Shown here: positions 36,057-45,837 of the stretch, in pieces
How positions within the stretch are numbered: position 1 is the first letter of the stretch
Layout: every line of letters begins with the position of its first letter
Origin: Clostridium sardiniense
GTDB taxonomy: Bacteria > Bacillota > Clostridia > Clostridiales > Clostridiaceae
Length of the DNA stretch: 64,000 nt
NCBI RefSeq assembly: GCF_016907995.1
Contig: NZ_JAFBDA010000002.1
Coordinates: 124,001 to 188,000 of the forward strand
Direction: 5' to 3'
Translations under genes and position numbers: made by a program
The notes under the pieces: generated by a model
Database searches by the model: none
Told to the model about the DNA's origin: nothing
What the model saw: the letters and a program-made list of their open reading frames with translations, nothing else

Positions 36057-37091
36057 ATGTTTAATATAATAGATTATAAAGATATAGTAGATGATAAAGA
36101 GTGTATTTTAATTGATGTTAGAAGTCCAAAAGAATATAAAGAAGCTACAATAAAAGGTGCAATTAATATACCTGTACTCTTAGATGATGAAAGAGATATA
36201 GTAGGAACACTTTATGTTAGAGAAAGTGTAGAGGCTGCTAGGACTAAGGGGATTGAATTTATATCAAAGAGACTTCCACAGATTTTTAATGATATACAAA
36301 ACATGTATAATAATGGTGAGAAAAAAATAGTACTTTTCTGTTCAAGAGGCGGTATGCGAAGTGGTAGTATATATTCTCTTTTATATTCATTAGGAATAAA
36401 AGTGTATAAATTAAGAGGTGGATATAAAGGGTATAGAAAGTATATAAATGATAATTTTGAGGGAGTAAATAAAGGAGTTAAATATATAGTCTTACATGGA
36501 AAGACTGGTGTGGGAAAGACTGAATATTTAAAGGCTTTAAAAGAAAAAGGTTTTGATATACTAGATCTAGAAGGTGCTGCCAATCATAGAGGTTCTTTTT
36601 TAGGTAGTATATCTCTAGGAAAATCTAATACTCAAAAAATGTTTGAGACTGAAATTTTTGAAGCACTTAAAAATAGAAAAGGCAATTTAGTTTTTGTTGA
36701 AGGGGAAAGCAAAAGAATAGGTAACATAATAATTCCTGAACCTATATGGAGTTCAATGGAGGAGGGAATTAAGGTTTATATTGAAGATTCTATTGAAAAT
36801 AGGAGTGAAATATTAATAAAAGAATACATAAAGGGCAATGATAGTGTTAAAGAACTTATAGATTGCTTAGACAACTTAAAAAGATATTTAAATGATAAAA
36901 GAGTAGAAGAGTATAAAAAGCTTCTTAAAGAATGTGATTATAAAACTGTATGTGAAGAACTTATGTTAAAGTATTATGATCCTTTATATTCTAATAGTTT
37001 TAAGATAAAAGATTTTTATGAGACAATAGTAAATAAAGATAGAAATGAAACAATAAATAGATTAATAGATATTTATAATAAAAATACTTAA
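36057..37091 (+). CDS. mnmH: tRNA 2-selenouridine synthase
   Basis: Converts 2-thiouridine to 2-selenouridine at the wobble base of some tRNAs with selenophosphate. The rhodanese domain (1-125) has ILIDVRSPKEY and the catalytic Cys95 in CSRGGMRS. The second domain has a P-loop, GKTGVGKT at 148-155, and LEGAANHRGS. The length (344) matches the family. It implies that the cell makes selenophosphate (selD), but no selenium genes are here. The ribosome-binding site is a weak TAGGGGTCC. The parE start follows 14 bases after the stop. Confidence 0.93.
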   Translation: MFNIIDYKDIVDDKECILIDVRSPKEYKEATIKGAINIPVLLDDERDIVGTLYVRESVEAARTKGIEFISKRLPQIFNDIQNMYNNGEKKIVLFCSRGGMRSGSIYSLLYSLGIKVYKLRGGYKGYRKYINDNFEGVNKGVKYIVLHGKTGVGKTEYLKALKEKGFDILDLEGAANHRGSFLGSISLGKSNTQKMFETEIFEALKNRKGNLVFVEGESKRIGNIIIPEPIWSSMEEGIKVYIEDSIENRSEILIKEYIKGNDSVKELIDCLDNLKRYLNDKRVEEYKKLLKECDYKTVCEELMLKYYDPLYSNSFKIKDFYETIVNKDRNETINRLIDIYNKNT

Positions 37092-37104
37092 GGTGGAGGA
37101 GAAA

Positions 37105-39054
37105 ATGGTAAAAGAAAGTAATGTATCATATGATGTTACGGATTTAACATCCTTAGAAAAATTAGAACCAGTGAGGATTAGACCAGGTATGTACATTGGT
37201 TCTACTGGAAGCAAGGGACTACACCATTGTGTTTGGGAAATACTTGATAATTCAATTGATGAAATTTCAAATGGATATGGTAGTAAGGCTACTGTTATTT
37301 TAAATAAAGATAAAAGTGTAACTATAATTGATGATGGAAGAGGTATACCAACAGGTATTCATCCTATTAAGAAAAAGAGTGGGGTTGAGATGGTATATAC
37401 AGAACTTCATACTGGTGGTAAGTTTGATAATAAAAACTATAAAACATCAGGTGGATTACATGGTGTTGGAGCAGCAGTAGTAAATGCTCTTTCAAAATGG
37501 GTAGAAGTTGAAGTTCATCAAAATGGAAATAAGTATAGACAAAGATTTGAATATGCTTATGATAAAGAACTTAAAAAAGATATGCCAGGAACACCTGTAA
37601 TACCATTAGAAATAGTTGGAAAAGCAAAGGATACAGGAACTAAGGTAACCTTTTTACCTGATAAAGAGATATTTTCAACTACTGATTTTAAATTTGATAT
37701 TATAGATGAAAGACTTCAAGAGCTAGCATTCCAAAATAAAGGGATGAGACTTGAATTTATTGATAATAGAAAAGATGAAGAAATTAAAAAAGAGTATTAT
37801 TCAGAAAGAGGACTTTTAGATTTTATAGAATATTTAAATGAAAGTAAAACACCACTTCACAAAGATCCTATTTTATTTGAAGGAGATAAAGAAATAGGAG
37901 GAATAGCTATGTCAGGAGAGGTGTGTATTCAATTTACAGACTCAACTACTGATAATATAGCAAGTTATGTAAATAACATTCCAACAACTGAAGCGGGAAC
38001 TCATGAAACTGGATTTAAAACAGGTATGACAAGAGCTTTTAAGGAATGGGCTAGAAAGCTTGGTCTTGCAAAAGAAAAGGATAAGGAATTTGAAGGAGAC
38101 GATTTAAGGGAAGGTATGACTGCAATCGTAAGAATTAAAATTTCAAATCCAGTCTTTGAAGGACAAACAAAGACTAAGCTTGGTAATAATGAAGCATATA
38201 CTATGATGAATGAATTAGCATATACTAAGCTTGGTGAATGGATAGAAGATAATAAAGAATTAGCAAGTAGACTTATAAATAATGCTCTTTCAGCAGCGCA
38301 AAGAAGAGAAAAAATTAAGAAAATAAATGAAGCTGAAAAGAAGAAAGTGGGTAAGGGAGCGGCACCACTTGCTGGTAAAGTTGCAGTTTGTACTGGAAGA
38401 GAGAAACAATATAATGAATTTATTGTTGTCGAAGGGGATTCAGCTGGAGGTTCAGTTAAGCAGGCTAGAGACAGAAGGTTCCAAAGTATAATGCCATCTA
38501 AGGGTAAAATAATGAATACTGAAAAGCAAAAGCTTGAAAATGTACTAGCTTCAGAAGAACTTAAAATATTTAATACAGCAATAGGTACAGGAACTTTAGA
38601 TAACTATAGTGAAGATAATTTAAAGTATAATAAAATAATAATAATGAGTGATGCTGATGTTGATGGATATCATATTAGAACATTATGGATGACTTATATT
38701 TATAGATATATGAGACCACTTATAGCAAATGGACATTTATATCTTGCCCAACCTCCTCTTTACAAAGTGTATAAGAAGGTTAAAGGAAAAGAAGTGAGTG
38801 AATATGCGTATACTGATGACGAGCTTGAAGAAGTGAAGAAAAGAATTGGAAAAGGTGCTTTAATTCAAAGATACAAAGGTCTTGGAGAAATGAACCCAGA
38901 TCAGCTTTGGGATACTACACTTAATCCAGAAAGTAGAACTCTACTTCAAGTTACAATAGATGATGCTGCAAAAGCAGAAAAGATGGTATCACTTCTTATG
39001 GGAGATATAGTAGAACCAAGAAGAAAGTATATGTATAAATACGGAGAATTTTAA
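37105..39054 (+). CDS. parE: DNA topoisomerase IV subunit B (ParE)
   Basis: ATPase subunit of a type IIA topoisomerase, 649 residues. GHKL fold: EILDNSIDEISNGYG, DDGRGIPTGIH, GLHGVGAAVVNALS. The TOPRIM motifs are VEGDSAGGSVKQARD and DADVDGYHIRTL. The ATG at 37105 was chosen with GGTGGAGGA upstream; a GTG at 37093 lies on that site itself. Immediately downstream is the A subunit (23 bases). I call it ParE rather than GyrB because it pairs with a ParC-like A subunit and GyrB normally sits near dnaA; this is inference. Confidence 0.87.
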   Translation: MVKESNVSYDVTDLTSLEKLEPVRIRPGMYIGSTGSKGLHHCVWEILDNSIDEISNGYGSKATVILNKDKSVTIIDDGRGIPTGIHPIKKKSGVEMVYTELHTGGKFDNKNYKTSGGLHGVGAAVVNALSKWVEVEVHQNGNKYRQRFEYAYDKELKKDMPGTPVIPLEIVGKAKDTGTKVTFLPDKEIFSTTDFKFDIIDERLQELAFQNKGMRLEFIDNRKDEEIKKEYYSERGLLDFIEYLNESKTPLHKDPILFEGDKEIGGIAMSGEVCIQFTDSTTDNIASYVNNIPTTEAGTHETGFKTGMTRAFKEWARKLGLAKEKDKEFEGDDLREGMTAIVRIKISNPVFEGQTKTKLGNNEAYTMMNELAYTKLGEWIEDNKELASRLINNALSAAQRREKIKKINEAEKKKVGKGAAPLAGKVAVCTGREKQYNEFIVVEGDSAGGSVKQARDRRFQSIMPSKGKIMNTEKQKLENVLASEELKIFNTAIGTGTLDNYSEDNLKYNKIIIMSDADVDGYHIRTLWMTYIYRYMRPLIANGHLYLAQPPLYKVYKKVKGKEVSEYAYTDDELEEVKKRIGKGALIQRYKGLGEMNPDQLWDTTLNPESRTLLQVTIDDAAKAEKMVSLLMGDIVEPRRKYMYKYGEF

Positions 39055-39077
39055 ATAGATAGAAATGGAGTAATGAC

Positions 39078-41987
39078 ATGGCTAAGAAAGTTAGTAATAT
39101 ACCAGTGGATAAAAATATAATAAGAATTCCACTTGAGGAAGCAATGCCAGATAACTACCTTCCTTATGCAATAGAGGTAGCAAAGGATAGAGCACTTCCG
39201 GATGTTAGAGATGGGCTAAAACCAGTTCATAGAAGAATACTTTATGGGGCATACCTTTTAAAGGCTTTTCCAGATAGACCTTATTATAAGTCAGCGAGAA
39301 TAGTTGGAGATATACTTGGTAAATTCCATCCACATGGAGATTCATCAGTATATGATGCTATGGTTATTCTAGCTCAAAACTTCTCAACTAGAGAACCACT
39401 TATAGATGGACATGGAAACTGGGGTTCAATGGATGGTGATGGTGCAGCGGCAATGAGATATACAGAAGCTAGACTTGCACCAATTGCTATGGAGATGATA
39501 AGAGATATTGATAAAGATACTGTTGATATGGTACCAAACTATTCAGATAGTGAAATGGAGCCTACAGTACTTCCAAGCAGATATCCAAATCTTTTAGTAA
39601 ATGGAACATTTGGAATAGCTGTTGGACTTGCAACTAATATACCACCACATAATTTAGGAGAAGTAACAGAAGGGGTTTTAGCATATATTGATAATCCGGA
39701 AATTACAACAGCTGGGTTAATGGAATATATAAAAGGACCAGACCTTCCAACTGGTGGAGTCTTAATTGGAAAGAATTCATTAAAATCTGCCTATGAGACA
39801 GGAGAAGGAAAGGTTACATGTAGATCTAAGACCTCTATAGAAACATTAGAAAATGGAAGATTAGGCATTGTAATTACAGAATTCCCTTACAGAAGAAATA
39901 AATCAAAGCTTCTTCAAACTATTTCAGAAATGACAGCAGATAAGAAACATGCTAAAGTTTTAGAAGGAATAACAGATATAAGAGATGAATCAGATAGAAA
40001 TGGTGTAAGAGCTGTTATTGAATTTAAAAAGTCTTTAAGTGAGAGTGATGCAGATAAAGTATTAAAGTACTTATTTAAAAAAACAGATCTTCAATGCAAC
40101 ATAAGTTTTAATATGGTGGCTCTTGCAGATGGAAAACCTCAAACTATGGGACTTAAAACTATAATACGTCATTATGTTAATCATCAAAGGGATATAATTA
40201 CAAGAAGAACAAAAAGAGAGCTTGAAATTGCAGAAAAGAGATTCCATATTGTAGAGGGATTTATAAAAGCAATAGATATTATGGATGAAGTGATTAAGAC
40301 TATTAGAGGCTCAAAGTCAAAAAAAGATGCATCAGAAAACTTGATTAATAACTTTGGATTTACAGAAATTCAAGCAGGTGCAATTTTAGAGCTTATGCTT
40401 TATAGATTAACAGGACTTGAAATTAAAGTATTCCAAAAAGAATATAATGAACTCAAAAAAGAGATAAAGAAACTTAAGAAAATTTTATCAGAAGAGAAAG
40501 AACTTCTAAAAGTAATAAAGAAAGAATTAGAGGAAGTAACGGAGAAATTTAAGAATCCTAGAAGAACTAATATAATAGAAGATGATAGTGAAGCCAAGAT
40601 AGATGTAGAAGAGCTTATTGTAATAGAAGATGTTATGGTTACCTTATCTAAGGATGGATTTATAAAAAGAATACCAACTAAAAACTATGTTAGATCAAAT
40701 CAAGATGTTGAGGCGATAGAATATAGAGAAGGTGATGAACTTAAATTCTTATTTGAGTCTAATACTAGAGATAATGTCTTAATATTCACTAATAAGGGGA
40801 ATATGTATCAATTAAAAGGAATAAATATTCCAGAAGGTAAATGGAAAGATAAGGGTGAAAGAATAGATACCTTAATAAAAACATTAAACCTAGATGAAGA
40901 GAAGATAGTTGAAGTTATATCACAGACAACATTACATCCTAATAAATATCTTCAATTTATTACGGATAAGGGAATTGTAAAGAGGAGTTCTTTAGATAAA
41001 TTTAAGACATCATATAGTAAACTTCAAGCAATAAAGCTAAAGGAAAATGAAGAAGTAATAAATATAATACTATTAAATGAAGATGAAAAGAAAGATTTCT
41101 TAAAGATTAAGACAAAATTAGGATTAGAATTTAATCTGGAGTTACCAGAAATCCAAGATACCCCAAGAAATATAATGGGAACATCTTTATTTAATATAAC
41201 TTCAAGAGATATGGTAATCTATTGTGAATATATAGATTCATTAGAATATAAAGAGTTTGCTATAGGGGTAACAAATAAAAATACATTAAAAGCATTTTCA
41301 AGAGTTAGTAAAAATGATAGTTTAAAAACTTATACTGATAATACAAGTGATATGCTATTATTTACTAACAAAGGTAATGTAATTAAGGTTAAGTCATTCT
41401 TATTAGAAGGTGCAGTAAATGGTGAAATTAGAATAAGTGATATTGTTGATGGATTAATGAAAGATGAAAAAATAATAAAAATATTATCCTTAAAAATATA
41501 TCCTGAAAGTTTAGCAGTATATTCAATGACTAAAAGTGGATTAATTAAGAAAACCATTTTAAGCGAATTTAGCAATGAATTTACTTTAACTCAATATTAT
41601 AAGTTGAAATTTGAAGATGATAGAGTTGTTTCAATAGAGATAAATAATGCAAGTAATGGAGAAATAGTTATAGTAACTAAAAAAGGAATGGGTATACGTT
41701 TCTTAAGTACGAACTTAAATCCTATGGGAAAAGTAGCATCAGGTGTTACAGGGATAAGCTTAAAAGAAAATGATGAGGTTATCTATGGAAAGTATATATC
41801 AAGAAATGATAATGATGAAATAGCAATAACTTCAGAACATGATAGATTATTTACATTAACATCATCAAATAAAAATATTCAAGAAGTTAAAGTTACTGAT
41901 ATAAAGCTTCAAAATAGAGCTGGAAGAGGAACTGATATAATGATGATTGCCTTAGATGATGAAGTAGAGTCAGTTCAATATAATTAA
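39078..41987 (+). CDS. parC: DNA topoisomerase IV subunit A (ParC)
   Basis: DNA-cleaving subunit, 969 residues, longer than GyrA's usual 820-880. The N-terminal breakage domain has the catalytic Tyr128 (AMRYTEARL) and the quinolone-region sequence HPHGDSSVYDAM. A long coiled coil (ELKKEIKKLKKILSEEKELLKVIKKELEEVTEKF) precedes the C-terminal propeller, which here has degenerate blades (TKNYVRS..., TNKGNMYQLKG, TDKGIVKRSSL, TNKGNVIKV, TKKGMGIRF). No GyrA-box (QRRGGKG) is visible, supporting ParC. It follows parE by 23 bases in one operon. Confidence 0.87.
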   Translation: MAKKVSNIPVDKNIIRIPLEEAMPDNYLPYAIEVAKDRALPDVRDGLKPVHRRILYGAYLLKAFPDRPYYKSARIVGDILGKFHPHGDSSVYDAMVILAQNFSTREPLIDGHGNWGSMDGDGAAAMRYTEARLAPIAMEMIRDIDKDTVDMVPNYSDSEMEPTVLPSRYPNLLVNGTFGIAVGLATNIPPHNLGEVTEGVLAYIDNPEITTAGLMEYIKGPDLPTGGVLIGKNSLKSAYETGEGKVTCRSKTSIETLENGRLGIVITEFPYRRNKSKLLQTISEMTADKKHAKVLEGITDIRDESDRNGVRAVIEFKKSLSESDADKVLKYLFKKTDLQCNISFNMVALADGKPQTMGLKTIIRHYVNHQRDIITRRTKRELEIAEKRFHIVEGFIKAIDIMDEVIKTIRGSKSKKDASENLINNFGFTEIQAGAILELMLYRLTGLEIKVFQKEYNELKKEIKKLKKILSEEKELLKVIKKELEEVTEKFKNPRRTNIIEDDSEAKIDVEELIVIEDVMVTLSKDGFIKRIPTKNYVRSNQDVEAIEYREGDELKFLFESNTRDNVLIFTNKGNMYQLKGINIPEGKWKDKGERIDTLIKTLNLDEEKIVEVISQTTLHPNKYLQFITDKGIVKRSSLDKFKTSYSKLQAIKLKENEEVINIILLNEDEKKDFLKIKTKLGLEFNLELPEIQDTPRNIMGTSLFNITSRDMVIYCEYIDSLEYKEFAIGVTNKNTLKAFSRVSKNDSLKTYTDNTSDMLLFTNKGNVIKVKSFLLEGAVNGEIRISDIVDGLMKDEKIIKILSLKIYPESLAVYSMTKSGLIKKTILSEFSNEFTLTQYYKLKFEDDRVVSIEINNASNGEIVIVTKKGMGIRFLSTNLNPMGKVASGVTGISLKENDEVIYGKYISRNDNDEIAITSEHDRLFTLTSSNKNIQEVKVTDIKLQNRAGRGTDIMMIALDDEVESVQYN

Positions 41988-42003
41988 AAAGGAGTGAGAT
42001 TTT

Positions 42004-42552
42004 ATGAAAAAAGTAGCTGTATTATTAGCAGATGGATTTGAAGAAATTGAAGCATTAACTGTTGTTGATGTTTTAAGAAGAGCAGATATACATTGTGATA
42101 TGGTTTCAATTAATAATATAGAAGTTATAGGAGCTCATAATATAAAAGTTTGTGCAGATATTCTAATAGATGATATAGAGGAAGTTGATATGGTAGTCCT
42201 TCCAGGAGGAATGCCAGGAGCTACAAACTTAAGAGATAATAAGAAAGTTATAAATTTAATACAAAACTGTATTAAAAATAATAAAAAGGTTGCAGCTATA
42301 TGCGCAGCACCAATTGTATTATCTAAAGCAGAAATAATAAATGGAGAAGATGTAACATCTTATCCAGGTTTTCAAGAGAATATAATAGGAGCTAATTATA
42401 AAGAAGAGTTAGTTGTAGTAAGCAATAATATAATAACAAGTAGAGGTCCAGCAACTGCTTTAGAATTTTCATATACACTACTTAAAGAATTAAACTCACC
42501 TAAAGAAGAAGAGATTAGACGTGGGATGTTATATGAAATGCTAATAAAGTAA
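42004..42552 (+). CDS. DJ-1/PfpI (YajL-like) protein
   Basis: A 182-residue cytoplasmic protein of the DJ-1/YajL group. Glu18 region LLADGFEEIEALTVVDVLRRADI is the signature, PGGMPGATNLRDN follows, and the nucleophilic Cys100 sits in AAICAAPIVLSKA; GPATALEFSYTLL closes. Members act as glyoxalases, chaperones or deglycases; none is proven for this one. It starts 16 bases after parC with ribosome-binding site AAGGAGTG. Confidence 0.88.
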   Translation: MKKVAVLLADGFEEIEALTVVDVLRRADIHCDMVSINNIEVIGAHNIKVCADILIDDIEEVDMVVLPGGMPGATNLRDNKKVINLIQNCIKNNKKVAAICAAPIVLSKAEIINGEDVTSYPGFQENIIGANYKEELVVVSNNIITSRGPATALEFSYTLLKELNSPKEEEIRRGMLYEMLIK

Positions 42553-42569
42553 TTAGAAGGGTGAAATAA

Positions 42570-44336
42570 ATGAAAGAGAAGTGGCTTGTAAGAAATAAGA
42601 GAGAAGAATTCCAAAGCTTATCTAAGGATATGAGTGAGAATAGTCTTATATTAAGATTATTAGCAAATAGAGGAATCTCTCGAAAAGAGTCTGCTTCTCT
42701 TTTTCTAAATGGTACAGTAGATGATATGTATGATAGCTTTTTACTAAAGGACTTAGATAAAGGAGTTGCTATTATAAAAGATGCCATTGAAAAGGGGAAG
42801 AAGATAGTAATATACGGGGACTATGACTGTGATGGAGTTTGTAGTACTGCAATTTTATATAAAGGACTTAAAAGACTAAATGCAAATTTTGAATACCATA
42901 TTCCAAATAGAGAGAGTGAAGGATATGGTATGAATTCTGGAAGAATAAAGATATTAAAAGATGAAGGTGCTGAAGTTTTATTAACTTGTGATAATGGTAT
43001 ATCAGCTTTTAATGAAGTTGAATATGCTAAGGAGGTAGGGCTTTCAGTAGTTATAACTGATCATCATGATATACCTTTTGTTGAAGAAGATGGTAAAAAA
43101 ATAAAAATGATGCCTAAGGGAGATGCTGTTATTAATCCTAAAAGAGAAGATTGCAAGTATCCTTTTAAAAATCTTTGTGGTGCAGGAGTAGCATTTAAGT
43201 TTATTCAAGGGTTATATAGAGAATTAAATGTTGATCTTGAAGAAAGTTTTCAACTATTAGAGTATGCAGCTATTGCAACAGTTTGTGATGTTGTAGATCT
43301 TTTAGATGAAAATAGAATAATAGTAAAAAAAGGTTTAGAACTTATAAATAATACAAATAAAAAAGGTCTTAAAGAGTTAATAAAGGTAAAAAAGTTAAAT
43401 GATAAGGAAATATCAGAATATCATTTTGGTTTTGTTATAGGACCTTGTATTAATGCTACTGGAAGACTAGAAATTGCAGATATATCTGTAGAGCTTTTAA
43501 TTACGGAAGATGATGAGAAAGCTAAAGAACTTGCAATTAAGTTAAATGATCTTAATGAAAAAAGACAAGAATTAACTATGGAAAGTACTGAAAAGGTAAT
43601 AGAGAAGGTAGAAAATACTCTAAGAGATGGTGAGAAAGTTATTCTTGTTTATGAGGATAGTATTCATGAAAGTATAGCAGGGATAGTTGCAGGAAGAATA
43701 AGAGAAAAGTATAATTTACCTGCAATTGTTATGACTAAAGGAAGCGAGATGCCAAAGGGATCAGGAAGATCTATAGAAGAGTATAATATGTTCGAGGAAC
43801 TATCTAAATGTAAGGAATTTATATATAAGTTTGGTGGACATCCAATGGCTGCAGGATTATCAGTAGAAGAAGAAAAAATACCTATGTTAAGAAAAGCGCT
43901 AAATGAAAAGTGTACACTAACTGAAGAAGATATAATAAGAAAAGTTATTATAGATGCACCATTGCCACTTGAGTATATTGATTTTGATTTAGTAGATAAA
44001 TTAAATGGAATGCGCCCTTTTGGGAAAGGGAATGGAAGTCCAATGCTTGCAGTTAAAGATGTTTTAGTAAATAGAGTTATCTTCATGGGAAAAGAAAAGA
44101 ACTTTTTGAGATTTAAAATTAAAATGAATAACGGTAAGACAATTGATGGAGTTAATTTTAATAAATATGATTATTTTAAAGAATTATTTGAAGAAAAATA
44201 TGGGGAAGATGAATTTTTAAGATTACAAGATACAGGTTACTGTAATTTTAAAATGGATATATTATATTATCCAGAGATAAATGAATTCAATGGGAAACAA
44301 AATATACAATTATCACTAAAAAGTTTTAGGTTATAG
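42570..44336 (+). CDS. recJ: Single-stranded-DNA-specific exonuclease RecJ
   Basis: 5'-3' exonuclease acting on single-stranded DNA in recombination and mismatch repair, 588 residues. DHH motifs are VIYGDYDCDGVCSTAILYKGL and VVITDHHDIP; GAGVAFK, GPCINATGRLEIADI and the DHHA1 region GIVAGRIREKYNLPAIVM, GSGRSIE, GGHPMAAGLS follow in family order. Start has GAAGGGTG upstream. It is 17 bases after the DJ-1 gene. Confidence 0.94.
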   Translation: MKEKWLVRNKREEFQSLSKDMSENSLILRLLANRGISRKESASLFLNGTVDDMYDSFLLKDLDKGVAIIKDAIEKGKKIVIYGDYDCDGVCSTAILYKGLKRLNANFEYHIPNRESEGYGMNSGRIKILKDEGAEVLLTCDNGISAFNEVEYAKEVGLSVVITDHHDIPFVEEDGKKIKMMPKGDAVINPKREDCKYPFKNLCGAGVAFKFIQGLYRELNVDLEESFQLLEYAAIATVCDVVDLLDENRIIVKKGLELINNTNKKGLKELIKVKKLNDKEISEYHFGFVIGPCINATGRLEIADISVELLITEDDEKAKELAIKLNDLNEKRQELTMESTEKVIEKVENTLRDGEKVILVYEDSIHESIAGIVAGRIREKYNLPAIVMTKGSEMPKGSGRSIEEYNMFEELSKCKEFIYKFGGHPMAAGLSVEEEKIPMLRKALNEKCTLTEEDIIRKVIIDAPLPLEYIDFDLVDKLNGMRPFGKGNGSPMLAVKDVLVNRVIFMGKEKNFLRFKIKMNNGKTIDGVNFNKYDYFKELFEEKYGEDEFLRLQDTGYCNFKMDILYYPEINEFNGKQNIQLSLKSFRL

Positions 44337-44428
44337 GTATAAAATATATTGTACTTTTAAATAAATTATATATTATAAAATATAGATAATGAAAAATTAA
44401 ATATCATGTATTAAGGAGAGGATATTTT

Positions 44429-45508
44429 TTGAGTAAATATAAAATAATAATGACTGGAGGGGGAACAGCTGGGCATGTTACTCCAAATTTAGCATTAGTA
44501 CCATCATTAGTAGAAGAAGGTTTTGAAATAAAATATATAGGAAGTAGAGATGGAATAGAAAAAGAAATAATAACAAACAATAATATACCATACTATGGGA
44601 TTTCATCAGGTAAACTTAGAAGATATTTTGATATAAAGAATTTTACTGATCCTTTTAAGGTATTAAAGGGAGTTCATGAAGCAAGGAAAATTTTAGCTAA
44701 AGAAAAGCCAGATGTTATATTCTCAAAAGGTGGATTTGTAACAGTTCCTGTTGTTATAGCGGCCTCAATGAAGAAGATACCAGTAATTGCACATGAGTCA
44801 GACATTACACCAGGTCTTGCAAACAAGTTAGCATCACCTTTCTGTGATAAATTATGTGTTACATTTAGGGAAAGTTTACAATTTGTTAAAAACAATAAGG
44901 GAGTATTAACAGGAAGTCCAATTAGAAAGGAAATTCTAACAGGATCAAAACTTAAAGGTAAAGATATGTGTGGGTTTAAAGATAATAAAGATACAATTCT
45001 TATTATGGGAGGAAGTTTGGGGTCGAAAGTTATAAATGATGCCATAAGAGAGAATATATATAATATTCTGAAAGATAACAATATTATTCATATATGCGGT
45101 AAAGGTAATCTTGATAGTAATTTACAAAATGTAGATGGATACAAGCAATTTGAGTATGTAAGTGAAGAGCTTACACACCTTATGCATACAGCTGATTATA
45201 TAATTTCAAGAGCTGGAGCAAACTCAATTTTTGAATTCCTTGCATTAAAAAAGCCGACTTTATTGATTCCACTTTCAAAAAATGCAAGTAGAGGAGATCA
45301 AATCTTAAATGCAAACTCATTTAAAAAAGAAGGATTTTCACTTGTAATGGAAGAAGAGGAGCTTCAAAGAGAAGGGATTTTAAAAGGGATAAAAATGTTA
45401 AAAGAAAGTAAACAAGAACTTATTAATAATATGAATGAAAGTAAAATGAATGATGGTGTAAAAGAGATCATAAATGTGATAAAAAGTAGCATCAGAAGGA
45501 AAAAGTAG
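44429..45508 (+). CDS. murG: MurG, lipid II glycosyltransferase
   Basis: Transfers GlcNAc to lipid I at the cytoplasmic face to make lipid [18 protein letters not shown] is the N-terminal glycine loop; [33 protein letters not shown] and the UDP-GlcNAc site [23 protein letters not shown] are present. The protein is 359 residues. The TTG at 44429 is set by AAGGAGAGG. The gene lies outside a division/cell-wall (dcw) cluster, between recJ and nifJ, as in some clostridia. A second murG in the genome is possible. Confidence 0.9.
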   Translation: MSKYKIIMTGGGTAGHVTPNLALVPSLVEEGFEIKYIGSRDGIEKEIITNNNIPYYGISSGKLRRYFDIKNFTDPFKVLKGVHEARKILAKEKPDVIFSKGGFVTVPVVIAASMKKIPVIAHESDITPGLANKLASPFCDKLCVTFRESLQFVKNNKGVLTGSPIRKEILTGSKLKGKDMCGFKDNKDTILIMGGSLGSKVINDAIRENIYNILKDNNIIHICGKGNLDSNLQNVDGYKQFEYVSEELTHLMHTADYIISRAGANSIFEFLALKKPTLLIPLSKNASRGDQILNANSFKKEGFSLVMEEEELQREGILKGIKMLKESKQELINNMNESKMNDGVKEIINVIKSSIRRKK

Positions 45509-45837
45509 TAAGTTTGATTAGAGGCTTGGGATTGTTAAAAATTTAATTTATAAATATTTTCATAAGCTTGCAAAATTAAAATAGTGTTATATAATAAAAG
45601 AGACGGTTTTTTCTTAATGACAAATAAATTTGTTTTAAGAAAGTTTAATTATTATAAACACTATTTTAATAATTATACAATAGTCATGATATTGAATAAA
45701 ATTATATTTTACGTTTTTTACTGATATATAATTTTATTTTATATACAGTCGTAAAGGTCCAGTATAGGCTTTTACTCAATAATAAATATTAAAAACTAAA
45801 ATTTTTAATTTTTATAATTAGAAAGAGGGGTCACGCG
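45509..45837 (+). promoter_or_regulatory. Upstream region of nifJ with a nested inverted repeat
   Basis: No convincing protein-coding frame here. A 94-base inverted repeat occupies 45576-45669 (see separate entry). A smaller imperfect hairpin (45751-45775) sits in the probable 5' untranslated part. A strong ribosome-binding site GAAAGAGGGG precedes the nifJ ATG. I could not fix a promoter by eye because TATAAT-like strings are frequent. Confidence 0.55.
45576..45669. repeat. 94-bp nested inverted repeat upstream of nifJ
   Basis: Outer arms pair over 13 exact bases (45576-45588 with 45657-45669) and then 8 more (45590-45597 with 45649-45656), with one bulged A. Inside, TTCTTAA...ACAAAT (45611-45617, 45620-45625) pairs with ATTTGT...TTAAGAA (45628-45633, 45635-45641). 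No T-tract follows, so it is not a standard terminator. Confidence 0.7.
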
